Of a stretch of 64,000 bases of DNA, positions 16,659 through 24,850 are shown piece after piece. How positions within the stretch are numbered: the stretch's first letter is position 1; the number at the start of each line of letters is the position of its first letter. Under the pieces are notes generated by a model that was not told the origin of the DNA, searched no databases, and saw only the letters and a program-made list of their open reading frames with translations. Origin of the DNA: Streptomyces paradoxus. Lineage in GTDB: Bacteria > Actinomycetota > Actinomycetes > Streptomycetales > Streptomycetaceae. Position numbers and translations under genes: made by a program. The DNA lies in assembly GCF_014202475.1 (NCBI RefSeq), contig NZ_JACHGV010000003.1:1-64000 (forward strand), written 5' to 3'.

Positions 16659-18019
16659 CGCAGCAGGTTCTCCGGGTCGTAGACGGCCTTGTCGTGGCGC
16701 AGGCGTTCGTACACCTCGGGGGTCCAGGCCCGGGCGCGGTCCTGTTCGTCGCCCGGGGTGCCGTGGATGTTGACCATGGTGCGGCCCGTGCCGTACGGGG
16801 TCATGGCGGTGTAGAGGCCGCGCGTGGCCCGTTCGACGGCCTCGGCCACGGGTGGGGCGGGCATGATCCCGACCGACTCCATGAAGTAGCGGGCGTCGCG
16901 GGCGCAGACGGCGTCCTCGACGGCGGACGGGCGGGACAGCGCGCCGCCCATGTGCCGCAGTGAGGCGACGAGCAGCGGGTGGTCGGCGCCGGCGCCTGGG
17001 CCGACCTGCTCCAGGAACGTGTCGATGGCGTCGGGGGGCAGGTCCCGCAGGAGCATGCAGCACTCCCGTGCCGGGAGCGGGTCCTGGGGTTCCATGTGGA
17101 TGCGGTCCAGGGCCGCGTAGTCCATCTCCTCGACCGTGTCGACGGCCACGGGGGCGGCCGCCCGCAGCGGCGCGATCATGGCTTCGGCTTCGGCGGCCTC
17201 GCCCGGCCAGGCGATCGCCACCCGGGCCCAGAAGCCACCGCGCAGGGGTTCCGGGATCTGCGGGATCGGCGGCAGGCGCAGGACCGAGAACATGCTGCAC
17301 ATCTCGTCCGGGACCGTGCGGGTCCAGTCCGTCCAGGTGTGCAGCAGGGTCTCCGCGTGCTCGGCGTGGCAGTGGATGCCGCCGCCGTAGAGCCGGGGCA
17401 GGGGCAGCAGTTCGGTGACGAGCGAGGTGACGACGCCTACGTTGCCCTTGCCGCCGCGCAGGGCCCAGAACAGTTCCGGTTCGTGCCGGGGGTCCGACTC
17501 GCGCAGGCGCCCGTCCGGGGTGACGACCTGGAAGGAGCGGACCAGGTCGGCGGCGAAGCCGTAGGCCCGGCCGAGGACCGGGAGTCCGCCGCCGAGGGTG
17601 TAGCCGACGACGCCCGCGTCGGTGGAGGTTCCGCAGAGCCCTGCCAGGCCGTGGGGGGCGGCCGCGGCCATGACGTGGCTCCACTTCGCGCCCGCGGCGA
17701 TGGTGGCGGTGCGGGTGGTGGGGTCGACGTGGACGTCCGTCATGCGGGACGTGTTGATCAGCAGGCCGTGCTCGATCGGGAAGTTCGCGCCGTGGCCGGT
17801 GGCCTGGACGGCGACGGGGGTGTGGGTGGCGTGTGCCCAGCGCATCGCGGTGACGACGTCGTCGGAGCCGGTGGCGCCTATGACCACGTCCGGGGTGTGG
17901 AGGGAGGCCAGGTTGAAGCCGGTTACCTCGTCGGCGTAGGCGCGTTCGCCGGGGCGTAGGACCGGGCCGTGGATCTCTGAGAGGGCGAAGAGATCGGGGA
18001 TTTGGTGGGGGGCGGTCAT
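16631..18019 (-). CDS. FAD-linked oxidoreductase (berberine-bridge/GlcD type)
   Basis: A 462-residue protein of the PCMH/vanillyl-alcohol oxidase superfamily. The FAD domain has VAVQATGHGANF (about residues 70-81), whose His is the usual covalent flavin attachment site, and GTSTDAGVVGYTLGGGLPVLGRAYG as the second FAD block. The C-terminal berberine-bridge motif reads YDPENLLRYGH. A 6-S-cysteinyl link is not obvious. ATG 18019 has GGAGG 6 bases upstream; earlier in-frame starts lack coding character. The substrate is unknown; relatives oxidise sugars, alcohols or natural-product intermediates. It is divergent from hemB. Confidence 0.85.
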   Translation of the reverse strand: MTAPHQIPDLFALSEIHGPVLRPGERAYADEVTGFNLASLHTPDVVIGATGSDDVVTAMRWAHATHTPVAVQATGHGANFPIEHGLLINTSRMTDVHVDPTTRTATIAAGAKWSHVMAAAAPHGLAGLCGTSTDAGVVGYTLGGGLPVLGRAYGFAADLVRSFQVVTPDGRLRESDPRHEPELFWALRGGKGNVGVVTSLVTELLPLPRLYGGGIHCHAEHAETLLHTWTDWTRTVPDEMCSMFSVLRLPPIPQIPEPLRGGFWARVAIAWPGEAAEAEAMIAPLRAAAPVAVDTVEEMDYAALDRIHMEPQDPLPARECCMLLRDLPPDAIDTFLEQVGPGAGADHPLLVASLRHMGGALSRPSAVEDAVCARDARYFMESVGIMPAPPVAEAVERATRGLYTAMTPYGTGRTMVNIHGTPGDEQDRARAWTPEVYERLRHDKAVYDPENLLRYGHAVTPA

Positions 18020-18264
18020 CGCGTCCTCCGTGGGGGCGGGTACGGAGGGACGGCGGCGGTGGGTGTGGGCCGGCCGTCGGGGTCCTTGTCCTTGCTGTTT
18101 CAGGATGGACCTGGGGGTGTGGGGGCGCATGCGGGGGCTGTGGGTTTCGGGGGTGCTCGAGGTTGTCGCTCGGGCCGGGTGGGTCCGCAGCCCGGCGTAG
18201 CGGGGTGCCTCCGCAGCGGGGGCGGGCCGACAAGGCGTCGGTATCGGGGGGTTTGGGGCGGGCG

Positions 18265-18270
18265 TAGCGT
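18265..18270 (+). promoter_or_regulatory. Possible minus-10 box of hemB (leaderless start)
   Basis: TAGCGT lies six bases before the hemB ATG, the spacing expected for a leaderless transcript in Streptomyces. No convincing minus-35 is visible, and the alternative ribosome site AGGGG is too close to the ATG. The rest of the 257-base gap between the divergent genes is G-rich with no visible gene. Confidence 0.35.
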
Positions 18271-18276
18271 AGGGGC

Positions 18277-19275
18277 ATGACGACGTACGGATCTTTTCCC
18301 GGTACTCGGCCGCGGCGGCTGCGGAGCAACCCCGTGATGCGTCGGATGGTCGCCGAGACCCGGCTGCACCCTGCCGATCTCATTCTTCCGGCCTTCGTGC
18401 GGGAGGGCATCGGCGAGCCCGTGCCGATCACCGCCATGCCCGGGGTCGTGCAGCACACCCGGGACAGCCTGAAGAAGGCCGCCGCGGAGGCGGTCGCCGC
18501 GGGGATCTCCGGGATCATGCTGTTCGGCGTGCCGGAGGAGTCGAAGAAGGACGCGCTCGGGACGCCGGGGACCGACCCGGACGGCATCCTCCAGGTCGCC
18601 CTGCGGGACGTGCGGGCCGAGGTGGGTGACGACCTGCTCGTCATGTCCGACCTCTGCCTCGACGAGACCACCGACCACGGGCACTGCGGCGTGCTCGACG
18701 AGCAGGGGCGGGTCGACAACGACGCGACCCTGGAGCGGTACGCCGAGATGGCCCAGGTGCAGGCCGACGCCGGAGCCCATGTCGTCGGGCCCAGCGGGAT
18801 GATGGACGGCCAGATCGGGGTCGTCCGTGACGCCCTCGACCAGATCGGGCGGGAGGACGTCGCCATCCTCGCCTACACCGCCAAGTACGCCTCGGCCTTC
18901 TACGGGCCCTTCCGGGAGGCCGTCGGCTCGTCCCTGCGGGGGGACCGGAAGACCTACCAGCAGGATCCGGCGAACGTCCGGGAGTCGCTGCGCGAACTCG
19001 CCCTCGACCTGGAGGAGGGCGCCGACATGGTGATGGTCAAGCCGGCCGGGCCCTACCTGGACATCCTCGCCCGGGTCTCGGACGCCGTGGACGTGCCCGT
19101 CGCCGCCTATCAGATCTCCGGCGAGTACTCGATGATCGAGGCCGCCGCCGAGAAGGGCTGGATCGACAGGGACCGGGCGATCCTGGAGGCGCTGACCGGC
19201 ATCCGGCGGGCCGGGGCGCGCAGCATCCTCACCTACTGGGCCACCGAGGTGGCCCAGAAGCTCAAGGACCAGTAG
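18277..19275 (+). CDS. hemB: Delta-aminolevulinic acid dehydratase (porphobilinogen synthase)
   Basis: A 332-residue HemB that condenses two aminolevulinates to porphobilinogen. The Schiff-base lysine is in [13 protein letters not shown] (about Lys254), and the second active-site lysine in [14 protein letters not shown] (about Lys203). The metal-site segment reads [15 protein letters not shown]: Cys, Asp and Cys at the three positions that are Cys-Cys-Cys in zinc enzymes and Ala-Asp-Asp in magnesium enzymes, so this is an intermediate type. It is separated from rex-hemACD by one minus-strand gene and so has its own promoter. Confidence 0.96.
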   Translation: MTTYGSFPGTRPRRLRSNPVMRRMVAETRLHPADLILPAFVREGIGEPVPITAMPGVVQHTRDSLKKAAAEAVAAGISGIMLFGVPEESKKDALGTPGTDPDGILQVALRDVRAEVGDDLLVMSDLCLDETTDHGHCGVLDEQGRVDNDATLERYAEMAQVQADAGAHVVGPSGMMDGQIGVVRDALDQIGREDVAILAYTAKYASAFYGPFREAVGSSLRGDRKTYQQDPANVRESLRELALDLEEGADMVMVKPAGPYLDILARVSDAVDVPVAAYQISGEYSMIEAAAEKGWIDRDRAILEALTGIRRAGARSILTYWATEVAQKLKDQ

Positions 19276-19285
19276 GTCTCAGGCT

Positions 19286-19969
19286 TCAGTAGGACAGCGC
19301 GTCGTCCATGTCGCGCAGCCAGTAGGTGACCTTCAGCGTGCTGTCGTAGTACACGCCCTTGGCCGGCAGGGCGGGGAGCGCCGAGGGGCCGCCGTCGCTG
19401 TTCGGCGTGCGGCCCTGGAAGCCGACCGTGAGCTTGCGGCCGGTCGTGCCCCATTCGCCGCTGCCGTCGGCCGCCGACAGTGAGACGCCCGCGTAGCCGG
19501 ACTCGCCGGGGGCCAGGGTCGTCACCGCCTGCGGCTTGGAGTCCTTGATCGGCTGCGGGACCCACTGCATCTCGTCGAAGCGCAGCACCGGGTAGTAGGT
19601 GAGGTCGCACGGCTTCGATCCGGTGTTCTTCACCGTGAGCAGCATGTGGTTGAGGGGGCGGGGGACCGGCTTCGCGGTGACGGTGGTGTTGGAGCCGTTG
19701 CAGGAGACGCGGGTCTCCGTGGGGCTCTTCACGGCCTTCTTGGCCTTCGCCGCCTTCGTTGCCTTCGTGTCCTTCGTGGTCCGGGTACCGGTCGTGCCGC
19801 CCGCGCCCCCGCCGCTGTTCGCGCCCTCGGCCGGGTCCGTCGCCGTGACTGCCTCCGAGGCCGGCTCGGGCCGCGCGGCGCTCTCGTCCTTGGTGCCCGT
19901 GCCGTCCTGGCACGCCGTGAGGGCGAGGGCGGCCAGGAGGGCGACGGGGAGGGCGTGGTACTTGCGCAT
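19286..19969 (-). CDS. Secreted lipoprotein, DUF4232-like
   Basis: A 227-residue protein with a lipoprotein signal (MRKYHALPVALLAALALTAC, lipobox LTAC at 17-20). A low-complexity linker follows, including a Lys/Ala/Thr repeat (KDTKATKAAKAKKAVK, about residues 66-81). The C-terminal beta-rich domain resembles DUF4232, with SCNGSNTTVTAKP, HMLLTVKNTGSKPCDLTYYP and GESGYAGVSLS, and two conserved Cys that probably pair. It would sit on the outer face of the membrane. The function is unknown. It is divergent from the membrane HTH gene. Confidence 0.8.
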   Translation of the reverse strand: MRKYHALPVALLAALALTACQDGTGTKDESAARPEPASEAVTATDPAEGANSGGGAGGTTGTRTTKDTKATKAAKAKKAVKSPTETRVSCNGSNTTVTAKPVPRPLNHMLLTVKNTGSKPCDLTYYPVLRFDEMQWVPQPIKDSKPQAVTTLAPGESGYAGVSLSAADGSGEWGTTGRKLTVGFQGRTPNSDGGPSALPALPAKGVYYDSTLKVTYWLRDMDDALSY

Positions 19970-20197
19970 GACTGCGTTTCCTTTCGGACAAAGGCGGTTG
20001 GGAAGCAGGCCCGGGCGGGTCGCGCTGCCGGTGTGCCGGGAGCGGCGTGCTTGGATGACCAGAGCTTGTGCGGTGCTCCGTCCCGGCCGCCAGACCCGGC
20101 GGACGACCCGGGACGCTGGAACGCCCGCACACGCTCTGACCAGGGAGAACAGTCATTCCCTGGAACGGGGGAACGGGACACGGGGGATGGAGGATCG

Positions 20198-21580
20198 GTG
20201 TCGGAAGGCACGGCCGCGGCTGATTTCGCCGCGCAGTTGGGGGAGTTGAAGGAGCGCTCGGGGCTGAGCTACGGGGTGCTCGCCAAGAGGCTTCACATGA
20301 GTACGTCCACGCTGCACCGGTACTGCAACGGGGATGCCGTGCCGACCGACTACGCGCCGGTGGAGCGGTTCGCCCGGCTCTGCAAGGCGTCACCGGGGGA
20401 ACTCGTCGAGCTGCACCGGCGGTGGGTGCTGGCGGATGCGGGGCGGGTGCGGAAGGGGAGTGGTGGTACGGGGGGTGAGGGTACGGCGGGGAGCGGTTCT
20501 TCGGGGGTGGCCTCTCCGGAATTGACCTCTCCGGAGACGACTTCTCCCGAGGCCGACGTTCTCGCGTCGGACAGCGGCTCTCCGGGTGAAGGCGAGTCGG
20601 AGGGGCCCGCGCGGCGGCGACACCGTCGCGCCCTGCTCGCCGGTGTCGCCGCGGCCGTGGTTCTCGGCGGGGTCGGTCTCGCCGTGGCCGTTCCCTCGGG
20701 CGGGTCCAAGGACGAGGGGCGGCGCGGCGCGGCGGTCTCCGGCGCTGGTGGCGGGCAGGAGGGGAAGGGAACAGCGGCTTCCGGGTCTCCGCCGGCCGGT
20801 TCATCGTCCGCGGGCGGCAAGGACAAGGGTACGGGGCAGGACAAGGACGGGAAGGGCAAGGGGGAGGGACCGGCCTCCGCGGCACCCACCTCGGCCTCCT
20901 CCGGCAGCGGCGGCGGCAAAGACACGGGCAACGGCGCCGGCCGCCCCGGGCGTGACACCGCCCCCGCCTCCGCTCCCCTCACCGTGAACACGGAACCGCA
21001 CGCCTGGGAGGCCCCCTGCTCCCAGCGTTACTTGATCAATCTGCCGCCGGAACGGGTCGGGCCGCCGCCGCCGGAGCAGGACGCGCCCGGCTGGGTGGCG
21101 GCGACGGGGGCCGTGCCGTCGGGAGAGCAGTTCCTGAAGCTGACCGTGCAGGGGACGGGCGAGGAGACCGTGGTCGTCAAGGGGCTGACGGTCCGTATGG
21201 CCGGGAAGCGGGCGCCACTCGCCTGGAACGACTACGCCATGGGGTACCCGGGCGTCGGCTGCGGCGGTGGCGTGCCGACCCGGTTCTTCACGGTCGCCCT
21301 CGACGCCGCGCGCCCCGGTGTCGTGCCCGAGGCGGGGCACGCGAACTTCCCGTTCAAGGTGAGTGAGTCCGATCCGGAGGCGTTCTACATCCGGGCCGAC
21401 GCCTCCGCGTACGACGTCAGCTGGTACCTGGAGCTGCGCTGGTCCAGCGGCGACCGGTCGGGCACGTTGACCGTGGACGACCACGGCCGGCCTTTCCGTA
21501 CGAGCGGCAACAACGGGCGCCCGGCGTACGAGTTTCCGCTGGGCGGCGAGAAGTGGGTCGACGAGGGGACGACGGAGTAG
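20198..21580 (+). CDS. Single-pass membrane protein with cytoplasmic XRE-type HTH
   Basis: This 460-residue protein has an N-terminal helix-turn-helix (LKERSGLSYGVLAKRLHMSTST, about residues 16-37, continuing LHRYCNGDAVPTDYAPVERFARLC), a Ser/Gly/Glu-rich linker, and a membrane segment at about 146-168 preceded by RRRHRR. Outside are a long Lys/Gly/Ser linker and a beta-rich C-terminal domain starting near PHAWEAPCSQRYLINLPPE. The topology suggests a one-component transmembrane regulator or a RodZ-like scaffold. GTG 20198 has GGAGG 5-6 bases upstream; the open frame further upstream is not coding. Ligand and DNA target are unknown. Confidence 0.78.
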   Translation: MSEGTAAADFAAQLGELKERSGLSYGVLAKRLHMSTSTLHRYCNGDAVPTDYAPVERFARLCKASPGELVELHRRWVLADAGRVRKGSGGTGGEGTAGSGSSGVASPELTSPETTSPEADVLASDSGSPGEGESEGPARRRHRRALLAGVAAAVVLGGVGLAVAVPSGGSKDEGRRGAAVSGAGGGQEGKGTAASGSPPAGSSSAGGKDKGTGQDKDGKGKGEGPASAAPTSASSGSGGGKDTGNGAGRPGRDTAPASAPLTVNTEPHAWEAPCSQRYLINLPPERVGPPPPEQDAPGWVAATGAVPSGEQFLKLTVQGTGEETVVVKGLTVRMAGKRAPLAWNDYAMGYPGVGCGGGVPTRFFTVALDAARPGVVPEAGHANFPFKVSESDPEAFYIRADASAYDVSWYLELRWSSGDRSGTLTVDDHGRPFRTSGNNGRPAYEFPLGGEKWVDEGTTE

Positions 21581-21627
21581 CCCCGGGGGGTGCTCCGTGC
21601 GGTCGTGCTGCGCGGGCACCGTCAAAT

Positions 21628-21678
21628 CGGTTGAACCGTTAGGTTGTTGACCGTCGTAGTGGTTGTTGATTGAACCAC
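21628..21678. promoter_or_regulatory. Clustered repeats upstream of the SAM methyltransferase
   Basis: Three small symmetric or repeated elements lie in 51 bases: dyad CGGTTGAACCG (21628-21638), a direct repeat GGTTGTTGA at 21642-21650 and 21661-21669, and dyad TGGTT-n8-AACCA (21661-21678, offset by one base at the left edge). They end 20 bases before the start codon. They look like operators for a repressor. GTTGAACCGT recurs upstream of the LLM flavoenzyme gene near 36.5 kb. Confidence 0.45.
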
Positions 21679-21698
21679 CTACTTTCAGGGAGACGTCG

Positions 21699-22598
21699 AT
21701 GTCCGGAGCCCTCAGCCAGGATCCCGCCGAGCTGCAGAGGAGGATCGACAGCAGCAAGGCGCACCCGGCCCGGGTCTACGACGTGTTCCTCGGCGGCAAG
21801 GACCACTACCCCGCCGACCGGGACGCGGCCGCCGCCGCGCTGGCCGCCAACCCGCGCGGGTACCTCGACGTACGGCACAACCGCGACTTCCTCCGGCGCG
21901 CGGTGACCACGCTCGTGGAGCAGGACGGCATCCGGCAGTTCCTCGACATCGGGACCGGGCTGCCCACCGCCGAGAACGTGCACCAGATCGCGCAGCGCGT
22001 CGCGCCGGAGTCGCGGGTCGTGTACGTCGACAACGACCCGGTGGTGCTCGCGCACGCGCGCGCCCTGCTCACCACCGGTCCCGAGGGGCGCACGGACTAC
22101 ATCGACGCCGATCTGCGGGACCCGGCCCGCATCCTCGAACAGGCCGCCAAGACCCTGGACTTCGAGCGGCCGGTCGCGCTCTGCCTGGTCGCGATCCTGC
22201 ACTTCGTCGCGGACGAGGAGGCGTACCCGCTGGTGAGCGGGCTGCTCGACGAGCTGCCCGGTGGCAGCCGGCTGGTGCTGAGTCATCTCACCGAGGACCT
22301 CAACCCCGAGAACATCCGCGCGGTCCAGCGGACGTACACCGAGCGCGGGTTCACCTTCGTGCTGCGTTCCCGGGCCGACGTCGAGCGGTTCTTCTCGGAG
22401 AACCGGCTGGAGATCACCGAGCCGGGGGTCGTCCCCGCGCACCGCTGGCGGCCCGACCATGCCGCCCCCGTCCCCGAGCAGCCGGACGCGTCCTTCCTCG
22501 CCGGACTGGAGGAGATCGAGAAGGTGCGGTACCACGACATCAACGACGTCACGGACGCGGACATCAACGTGTACGCGGCGATCGGCGCGAAGGGCTGA
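21699..22598 (+). CDS. SAM-dependent methyltransferase, DUF574 (Methyltransf_19) family
   Basis: This 299-residue protein belongs to the actinobacteria-specific S-adenosylmethionine methyltransferase family with the signature ARVYDVFLGGKDHYPADRDAA (about residues 23-43, written here at its 20-21 residue core), then LDIGTGLPTAENVHQ as the SAM loop and VVYVDNDPVVLAHARALL with the acidic ribose-binding residues. Streptomyces genomes hold many copies with unknown substrates. ATG 21699 follows CAGGGAGA by about 5 bases and excludes a 12-residue non-conserved extension. A hairpin pair follows the stop. Confidence 0.87.
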   Translation: MSGALSQDPAELQRRIDSSKAHPARVYDVFLGGKDHYPADRDAAAAALAANPRGYLDVRHNRDFLRRAVTTLVEQDGIRQFLDIGTGLPTAENVHQIAQRVAPESRVVYVDNDPVVLAHARALLTTGPEGRTDYIDADLRDPARILEQAAKTLDFERPVALCLVAILHFVADEEAYPLVSGLLDELPGGSRLVLSHLTEDLNPENIRAVQRTYTERGFTFVLRSRADVERFFSENRLEITEPGVVPAHRWRPDHAAPVPEQPDASFLAGLEEIEKVRYHDINDVTDADINVYAAIGAKG

Positions 22599-22649
22599 GA
22601 CCAGGGGCTGAGCCTGGTCCCTTCCCGGACGGCCTCCGTGCGGTCCGGG
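22599..22649 (+). terminator. Tandem hairpins after the methyltransferase
   Basis: GACCAGG (22599-22605) pairs with CCTGGTC (22613-22619), and CCCGGAC (22624-22630) pairs with GTCCGGG (22643-22649). The first starts right after the stop codon. Together they form a two-hairpin terminator of moderate strength before the aminotransferase. Confidence 0.55.
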
Positions 22650-22739
22650 CGTCCGGATCCCGGAAAGCTGCTTGTAGACGGCACGTATCTCTCTAGGCTG
22701 CGGGCAACAAGGCGTCACCGCAGCCGAAGGAGCCGTGTC

Positions 22740-23972
22740 ATGACCGTCGCCGAGCCCCCTCCCACCCGCTCCTCCGTGCCTCCGCTCGCCGCACGGGCCC
22801 GGGCCGTCGGCGGCTCGCCCGTACGGGACATCCTCGCCGTCACCGCCCGCCCCGAGGTGATCAACTTCGCGGGCGGGCTCCCGGCACCGGAGCTGTTCGA
22901 CACCAAGGGCATCGCCGCCGCGTACGAGGCGGTGCTCGCCGAGGCACCCGCACGGGCGCTGCAGTACTCCACGACCGAGGGCGAACCCGCCCTGCGGGAC
23001 GCGCTCGCCGCCCGCACCACCGCACGCGGCCTGCCGACCGGGCCCGACGACCTGCTCGTCACCACCGGCAGTCAGCAGGCCCTCTCCCTCCTGGCCACCG
23101 CTCTCGTCGAACCCGTGGACACCGTCCTCGTCGAGAACCCCTGCTATCTCGCGGCACTTCAGGCCTTCGGCTTCGCCGGGGCGCGGGTCCTGGCCGTGCC
23201 CGGGGACGAGCACGGCCTCGACCCCGGGGCACTGGAGGAACTCGTCGTGCGTGAGCGGCCCAAGCTGCTCTACACCGTGCCCACCTTCCAGAACCCCACC
23301 GGCCGGACCCTGCCCGCCGGGCGGCGCGCCGCAGTGGCCGCCGTCGCCGCCCGGCACGGACTGTGGATCGTCGAGGACGACCCCTACGGTGAGCTGCGCT
23401 ACGACGGTGAACGCCTGCCGTGGATCGCCGCCCACCCGGGCGCCGAGGACCGGACGGTGCTGCTCGGCAGCTTCTCCAAGGTCATGGCACCCGGGCTGCG
23501 CCTGGGCTGGCTGCGGGCACCCGGCGAGCTGCGGCGCGCCTGTGCCGTCGCCAAGCAGGCCGCCGACCTGCACACCCCGACCGTCAACCAGTTCGCCGCG
23601 GCCCGCTACCTCGCCGACAACGACCTGGACGCCCATGTCGCCCGTGTCGCCGGCGTGTACCGCGAACGCCGCGACGCGATGCTCTCCGGGCTCGCCGCGG
23701 CGCTGCCCGCGGGGTCGGTCTGGAACCGGCCCGAGGGCGGCATGTTCCTCTGGGCACGCCTGCCGGAGCCGTACGACACCACGGCCCTGCTGCCGCGGGT
23801 GGTCCGGCAGAACGTGGCCTACGTCCCCGGCGCGCCCTTCTACGCGGGCACGCCCGACCGGACGACGCTGAGGCTCTGCTTCGTGACGCAGACGCCGGCG
23901 GAGATCGAGGAGGGCCTGCGCAGGCTGGGGGAGGGGCTCAGTCCCACCAGAAGTGCCACACCGGCTGATTGA
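22740..23972 (+). CDS. PLP-dependent aminotransferase (class I/II, AAT-I/2-aminoadipate type)
   Basis: A 410-residue fold-type I aminotransferase. Visible elements are VINFAGGLPAPELFDTKGI, LQYSTTEGEPALRDALA, TTGSQQALSLLATAL (phosphate and ring binding), YTVPTFQNPTGRTLP, DDPYGELRYDG with the pyridine-binding Asp, and LLGSFSKVMAPGLRLGW with the PLP lysine (about 247). These match the MocR-like/2-aminoadipate aminotransferase group but without a GntR DNA-binding domain. It probably acts on a branched-chain, aromatic or aminoadipate-type donor. ATG 22740 has AAGGAG 6 bases upstream. Its last 35 bases overlap the convergent DUF4253 gene. Confidence 0.87.
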   Translation: MTVAEPPPTRSSVPPLAARARAVGGSPVRDILAVTARPEVINFAGGLPAPELFDTKGIAAAYEAVLAEAPARALQYSTTEGEPALRDALAARTTARGLPTGPDDLLVTTGSQQALSLLATALVEPVDTVLVENPCYLAALQAFGFAGARVLAVPGDEHGLDPGALEELVVRERPKLLYTVPTFQNPTGRTLPAGRRAAVAAVAARHGLWIVEDDPYGELRYDGERLPWIAAHPGAEDRTVLLGSFSKVMAPGLRLGWLRAPGELRRACAVAKQAADLHTPTVNQFAAARYLADNDLDAHVARVAGVYRERRDAMLSGLAAALPAGSVWNRPEGGMFLWARLPEPYDTTALLPRVVRQNVAYVPGAPFYAGTPDRTTLRLCFVTQTPAEIEEGLRRLGEGLSPTRSATPAD

Positions 23973-24723
23973 GGACCTGGTGCTCGGCGTAGGCGCGCAG
24001 GGTCGGGTCCGTGCCCTGGTGGATGTTGTCCGGGCAGAACGCGAAGTGCTCGGCGGCCACGGCTTCCGCCGCGGCCGGGGTGGCGGGCGGCGTGGCCACG
24101 GACAGCAGCAGGTGGTCGAAGCCGAGGGCGACGAGGCGTATGCCGAAGCGGTCCTCCCAGGAGCGGAGCACCGCGCTGAGGCGGGCGATGTCGCCCTCGT
24201 GGTTCGCCGGGCCCGTCCAGCCGATCGCCGTCGGGATGTCCGCGCTGCGGCGGGCCGGGACGAGGGCGAGGCGGGGCTCCTTGAGGGGGCCGCCGTCGAC
24301 CAGCAGGGTGTCCGCGATGTCACCGGCCACGGTGTCCGGGTCCCGGTCCTGCCCGGGAGGCTCGGCCGGGCCGGGCCAGGGGGCGCCCTGCGCGGCATGC
24401 TCCTCCCAGTACTCCGCCAGGACCTCCCCGGCGTCGTGGTCCCCGGGGTAGGACACCTCGCCGGGCATCAACTGCCAGTGGTCCGGGCCGCCGTGGCCGT
24501 CGCCCGTCTCCAGGACGACCGGCAGGAGCCCCGCACGGCGGGCCGGCTCCAGTGCCGCCCAGCCGCCCGGGAGGGCCCGGCCGTCCGCGCACCACAGCAG
24601 CGGCTCGTGCCAGAGGCCCTCGTCGGTGGTGTCGACGAGCGCGCCGGCCGGGAGCCGGAGACCGAGGGAGCGGCCGCTCGGGTCTGACGCCAGCTGCGGC
24701 AGGGGATTGGGAAGAGTCGCCAT
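23938..24723 (-). CDS. DUF4253 domain protein
   Basis: A 261-residue cytoplasmic protein whose second half contains PTAIGWTGPANHEGDIARLSA, LRSWEDRFGIRLVALGFDHLLLSVA and a C-terminal RAYAEHQVLNQPVWHFWWD. This is the conserved end of DUF4253 proteins, which often resemble immunity-like or SUKH-like small domains. The function is unknown. ATG 24723 is chosen because MATLPNPLPQLASDPSGRSLG has family-like character. The gene overlaps the convergent aminotransferase by 35 bases at its 3' end. Confidence 0.78.
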   Translation of the reverse strand: MATLPNPLPQLASDPSGRSLGLRLPAGALVDTTDEGLWHEPLLWCADGRALPGGWAALEPARRAGLLPVVLETGDGHGGPDHWQLMPGEVSYPGDHDAGEVLAEYWEEHAAQGAPWPGPAEPPGQDRDPDTVAGDIADTLLVDGGPLKEPRLALVPARRSADIPTAIGWTGPANHEGDIARLSAVLRSWEDRFGIRLVALGFDHLLLSVATPPATPAAAEAVAAEHFAFCPDNIHQGTDPTLRAYAEHQVLNQPVWHFWWD

Positions 24724-24850
24724 GGTGGTGACTGTAGAGCCGGCCACTGACAATCAGCCCGGCCCGGCTGCCCGCCCCGACGGACTCACCGAGGCGCGGC
24801 ACTCCACGGGGGAGTACCGCGCCTCGCGGCCTGCCTCAAGGGGCCGGGTA

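Noticed and set aside
19646..20197. Upstream extension of the membrane HTH gene
   Set aside because: It is antisense to the DUF4232 lipoprotein and shows no coding character; GTG 20198 has a good ribosome site.
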